A stretch of DNA of 64,000 bases from Viscum album (Eukaryota > Streptophyta > Magnoliopsida > Santalales > Viscaceae), in assembly GCA_963277665.1 (NCBI GenBank), contig OY728122.1, positions 2,122,032,024 through 2,122,096,023 of the forward strand, given 5' to 3'. A model generated the notes under the pieces. That model had not been told where the DNA came from and did not search any database. It was given only the letters and a program-made list of their open reading frames with translations. Made by a program: the position numbers and the translations under genes. Positions 62,329 to 64,000 of the stretch are shown here, in pieces (positions within the stretch are counted from its first letter, which is position 1; each line of letters opens with the position of its first letter).

Positions 62329-62880
62329 CTCATTTACTTGCTGTTAAAAGAATTTTTAAGTATCTTAAACACACAGTAAACTTAGGTTTATTTTACCCAA
62401 AAGGATAATATTTTGAGATAATGAGTTATTCAGAAGCTGAATTTGCTGGTTGCAAGTTGGATAGAAAAATCACATCTGGAACATGATATTTATTGGGAAA
62501 ATCCTTAGTATCTTAGTGTAGTAAAAAAGTAGAATTATGTAGCCTTGTCCACTGCCGAAGCTGAGTATATAGTTGCTGGTAGTTGATGTGCACAAATGTT
62601 TTTGATGAAACACATGATTTTGGACTATGGATATGACTTCAAGAATGTTTCAATTAACTGTGATAATACTAGTGCAATAAATATTTAGAATAACCATGTA
62701 TCTCACCCTAGGACCAAACACATTGATGTAAGGCACCACTTTTTGAGAGATCATTACCAAAACGGTGATATTACTCTTGAATTTATAGGTACTGAACATC
62801 AATTAGATGATATTTTCACTAAACATTTATGTTCGGATAGTTTAGGTTACATTAGACATGAGTTAGGAATGATTAACCTT
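62329..62880 (+). pseudogene. Copia RNase H (broken)
   Basis: KLTHLLAVKRIFKYLKHTVN, SYSEAEFAGCKLDRKITSGT (catalytic aspartate of SYSDADFAG changed to glutamate), SLVS, then in another frame STAEAEYIVAGS, and near the end GDITLEFIGTEHQLDDIFTK and LGMINLD, the usual C-terminal end of plant copia pol. Stops replace tryptophan and cysteine positions. Confidence 0.85.
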
Positions 62881-62884
62881 GATC

Positions 62885-63060
62885 GGAAAGTACCTCACTG
62901 ATGCGATTACCTCACCGATGCGAGTACCTCACCGATGCGAGTACGTCATCGATGTAACCTCACCGATGTAACCTCACTAATGTAACCTCACCGATGTAAC
63001 CTCACTGATGGACCTCTCTGATGGGAATTCTCACAAATAAACCCCACCGATGAGTGTGTT
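62885..63060. repeat. Minisatellite with core CCTCACCGATG
   Basis: About twelve tandem variants of CCTCACCGATG with TAA, CGAGTA or short spacers, directly behind pol. Variants CACTGATG and CACTAATG again differ at the CpG. The core ACCGAT is shared with the LTR minisatellite at 56157-56660. Confidence 0.85.
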
Positions 63061-63245
63061 GTTTTAACATCTGGCTGCCACCAGAATCTGAATCATTTTT
63101 ACTTTAATTTATTTTAAATATTTATTTTATGATTCCTAAATGATAAAACCAAGTCATAGTTACTTATCAATCCACTGAATCTTTCCTTTACCCTCAAACC
63201 TTATCTCCCAAATCTCTTGAAATCCCTAAATCCCTCGAACCAGAG

Positions 63246-63995
63246 ATGGAAAAAACCAAACTCCCTACCATCAGATATGACACTGATGAGCCGAATGTGA
63301 AGAAGGTGAAGTCCGAGCCAGAAGCAAGTGGTAGTGTTGGTAGAACAAGGTCGGGGAGGCGGCCAGTGAACCCTCATTAGAAAAATAGAGTTATTGTGAT
63401 CGAAAAAGAGTTGTGCATGGAATGGTTGTTGGATATAAAATCGTTAATTCTCGAGGTTCTGGAAGATCAAAAGTTGGTAGATTGTTTTTAGAACAACAAT
63501 GGCCCCTACTATCCGAATCTAGTGAAACAATTTTATAAGTTTGTGAGTTTTGAGAATTCAGAAGATGATAACCGAGTGATTTCTTTTGTTAATGGAAATA
63601 AGATATCTTTTTCATCTGTTGAGTGGGATGAATGCATGAAGGTTCCACATGAAGGTGTATCTGGATATGTCTCCAATGCAATACCACTTACAAGTGATAT
63701 ATTCGATTATGAGACTGCCTTGGTAGAGCTCACCGGTAATGGTAATCAAAGACAAGTGGTGGCTACTGAAATGTATGGAGAGAACATATTGATTTTCAAG
63801 TTTGTTTAGCATATCTTAATACCAAGGATAGGGGAATTTGAAAATTCAATATATCAGGATATCTATCTCCTACATCTCTTGTGACATTGTGTGAAAGTGA
63901 ATCTGTGCATATTGCTAATGATTCAAATGGAGGACATTACCAGGCTAAAATCAATGACTAATGCCTTATTCTTTGCCAATTTGATCTCAGTGATG
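63246..63995 (+). pseudogene. Start of copia ORF3, putative plant transposon protein domain
   Basis: The frame opens MEKTKLPTIRYDTDEPNVKK and passes through a basic stretch (VGRTRSGRRPVNPH) to a TAG at 63378, then IVIEKELCMEWLLDIKSLIL, another TAG, and 63522-63809 with LVKQFYKFVSFENSED, FVNGNKISFSSVEWDECMKV and PHEGVSGY. The order tyrosine-proline, V-K-x-FY, a V-x-G-x-x-I-x-F-S strand and P-x-EGV resembles the domain often called putative plant transposon protein, found in third ORFs of plant retroelements. The role in the element is unknown. It continues beyond the window in decayed form. Confidence 0.55.
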
Positions 63996-64000
63996 ATCAA

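Overview
This window is plant nuclear repeat DNA. It is strongly AT-rich and I see no host gene, tRNA, rRNA or cellular operon. Essentially everything I can identify is LTR retrotransposon, in several nested layers and heavily decayed by stop codons, frameshifts and C-to-T/G-to-A changes. The families (Ty3/gypsy with chromodomain, Ty1/copia with an extra ORF behind pol) point to a flowering plant or gymnosperm with a large, slowly purged genome. I cannot name the species.

Layout. (1) About 1-28760, + strand: a Ty3/gypsy chromovirus-type element with 5' LTR (cut by the window start), gag, protease, RT, RNase H, integrase, chromodomain and 3' LTR. Its RT gene is split at 3836/23828 by (2) a 19,991-bp minus-strand insertion, 3837-23827, made of four LTRs of about 3.59 kb alternating with three internal segments of about 1.88 kb (LTR-int-LTR-int-LTR-int-LTR), with one 5-bp target duplication around the whole block. 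The internal segments keep a tRNA-Met-type primer site, a polypurine tract and only a decayed Gag tail with zinc knuckles, so this is a non-autonomous family present as a head-to-tail concatemer. (3) 28761-33709 and 42766-46498: very decayed DNA with a minus-strand gypsy RT remnant near 31.6-31.96 kb, split by (4) a minus-strand chromodomain-type element at 33710-42760 (LTRs of about 2.92 kb, PBS, PPT, 4-of-5 target duplication, pol mostly deleted).

(5) 46499-about 54664, + strand: a second, diverged member of the array family with a 4.23-kb LTR, PBS, Gag remnant, PPT and a 3' LTR broken off at about 54664. (6) From about 54665 to the window end: Ty1/copia sequence in an unexpected order. The tail of a putative ORF3 and the polypurine tract come first, then one 2.0-kb LTR, PBS, gag, protease, integrase, RT, RNase H, and then the start of an ORF3-like reading frame that runs out of the window. 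That order is expected of a second head-to-tail array, or of a recombinant.

How the parts relate: no element has an intact pol, so none could move by itself. The array family would have depended on enzymes from an autonomous gypsy relative, recognising its conserved LTR ends, PBS and PPT. The most interesting points are the three-unit concatemer with a single target duplication, paired palindromes conserved in its R/U5 region, LTRs that are larger than the internal domain, the copia order anomaly, and a long hairpin carrying the copia polypurine tract. All similarity statements are by eye; no alignment or database search was run.
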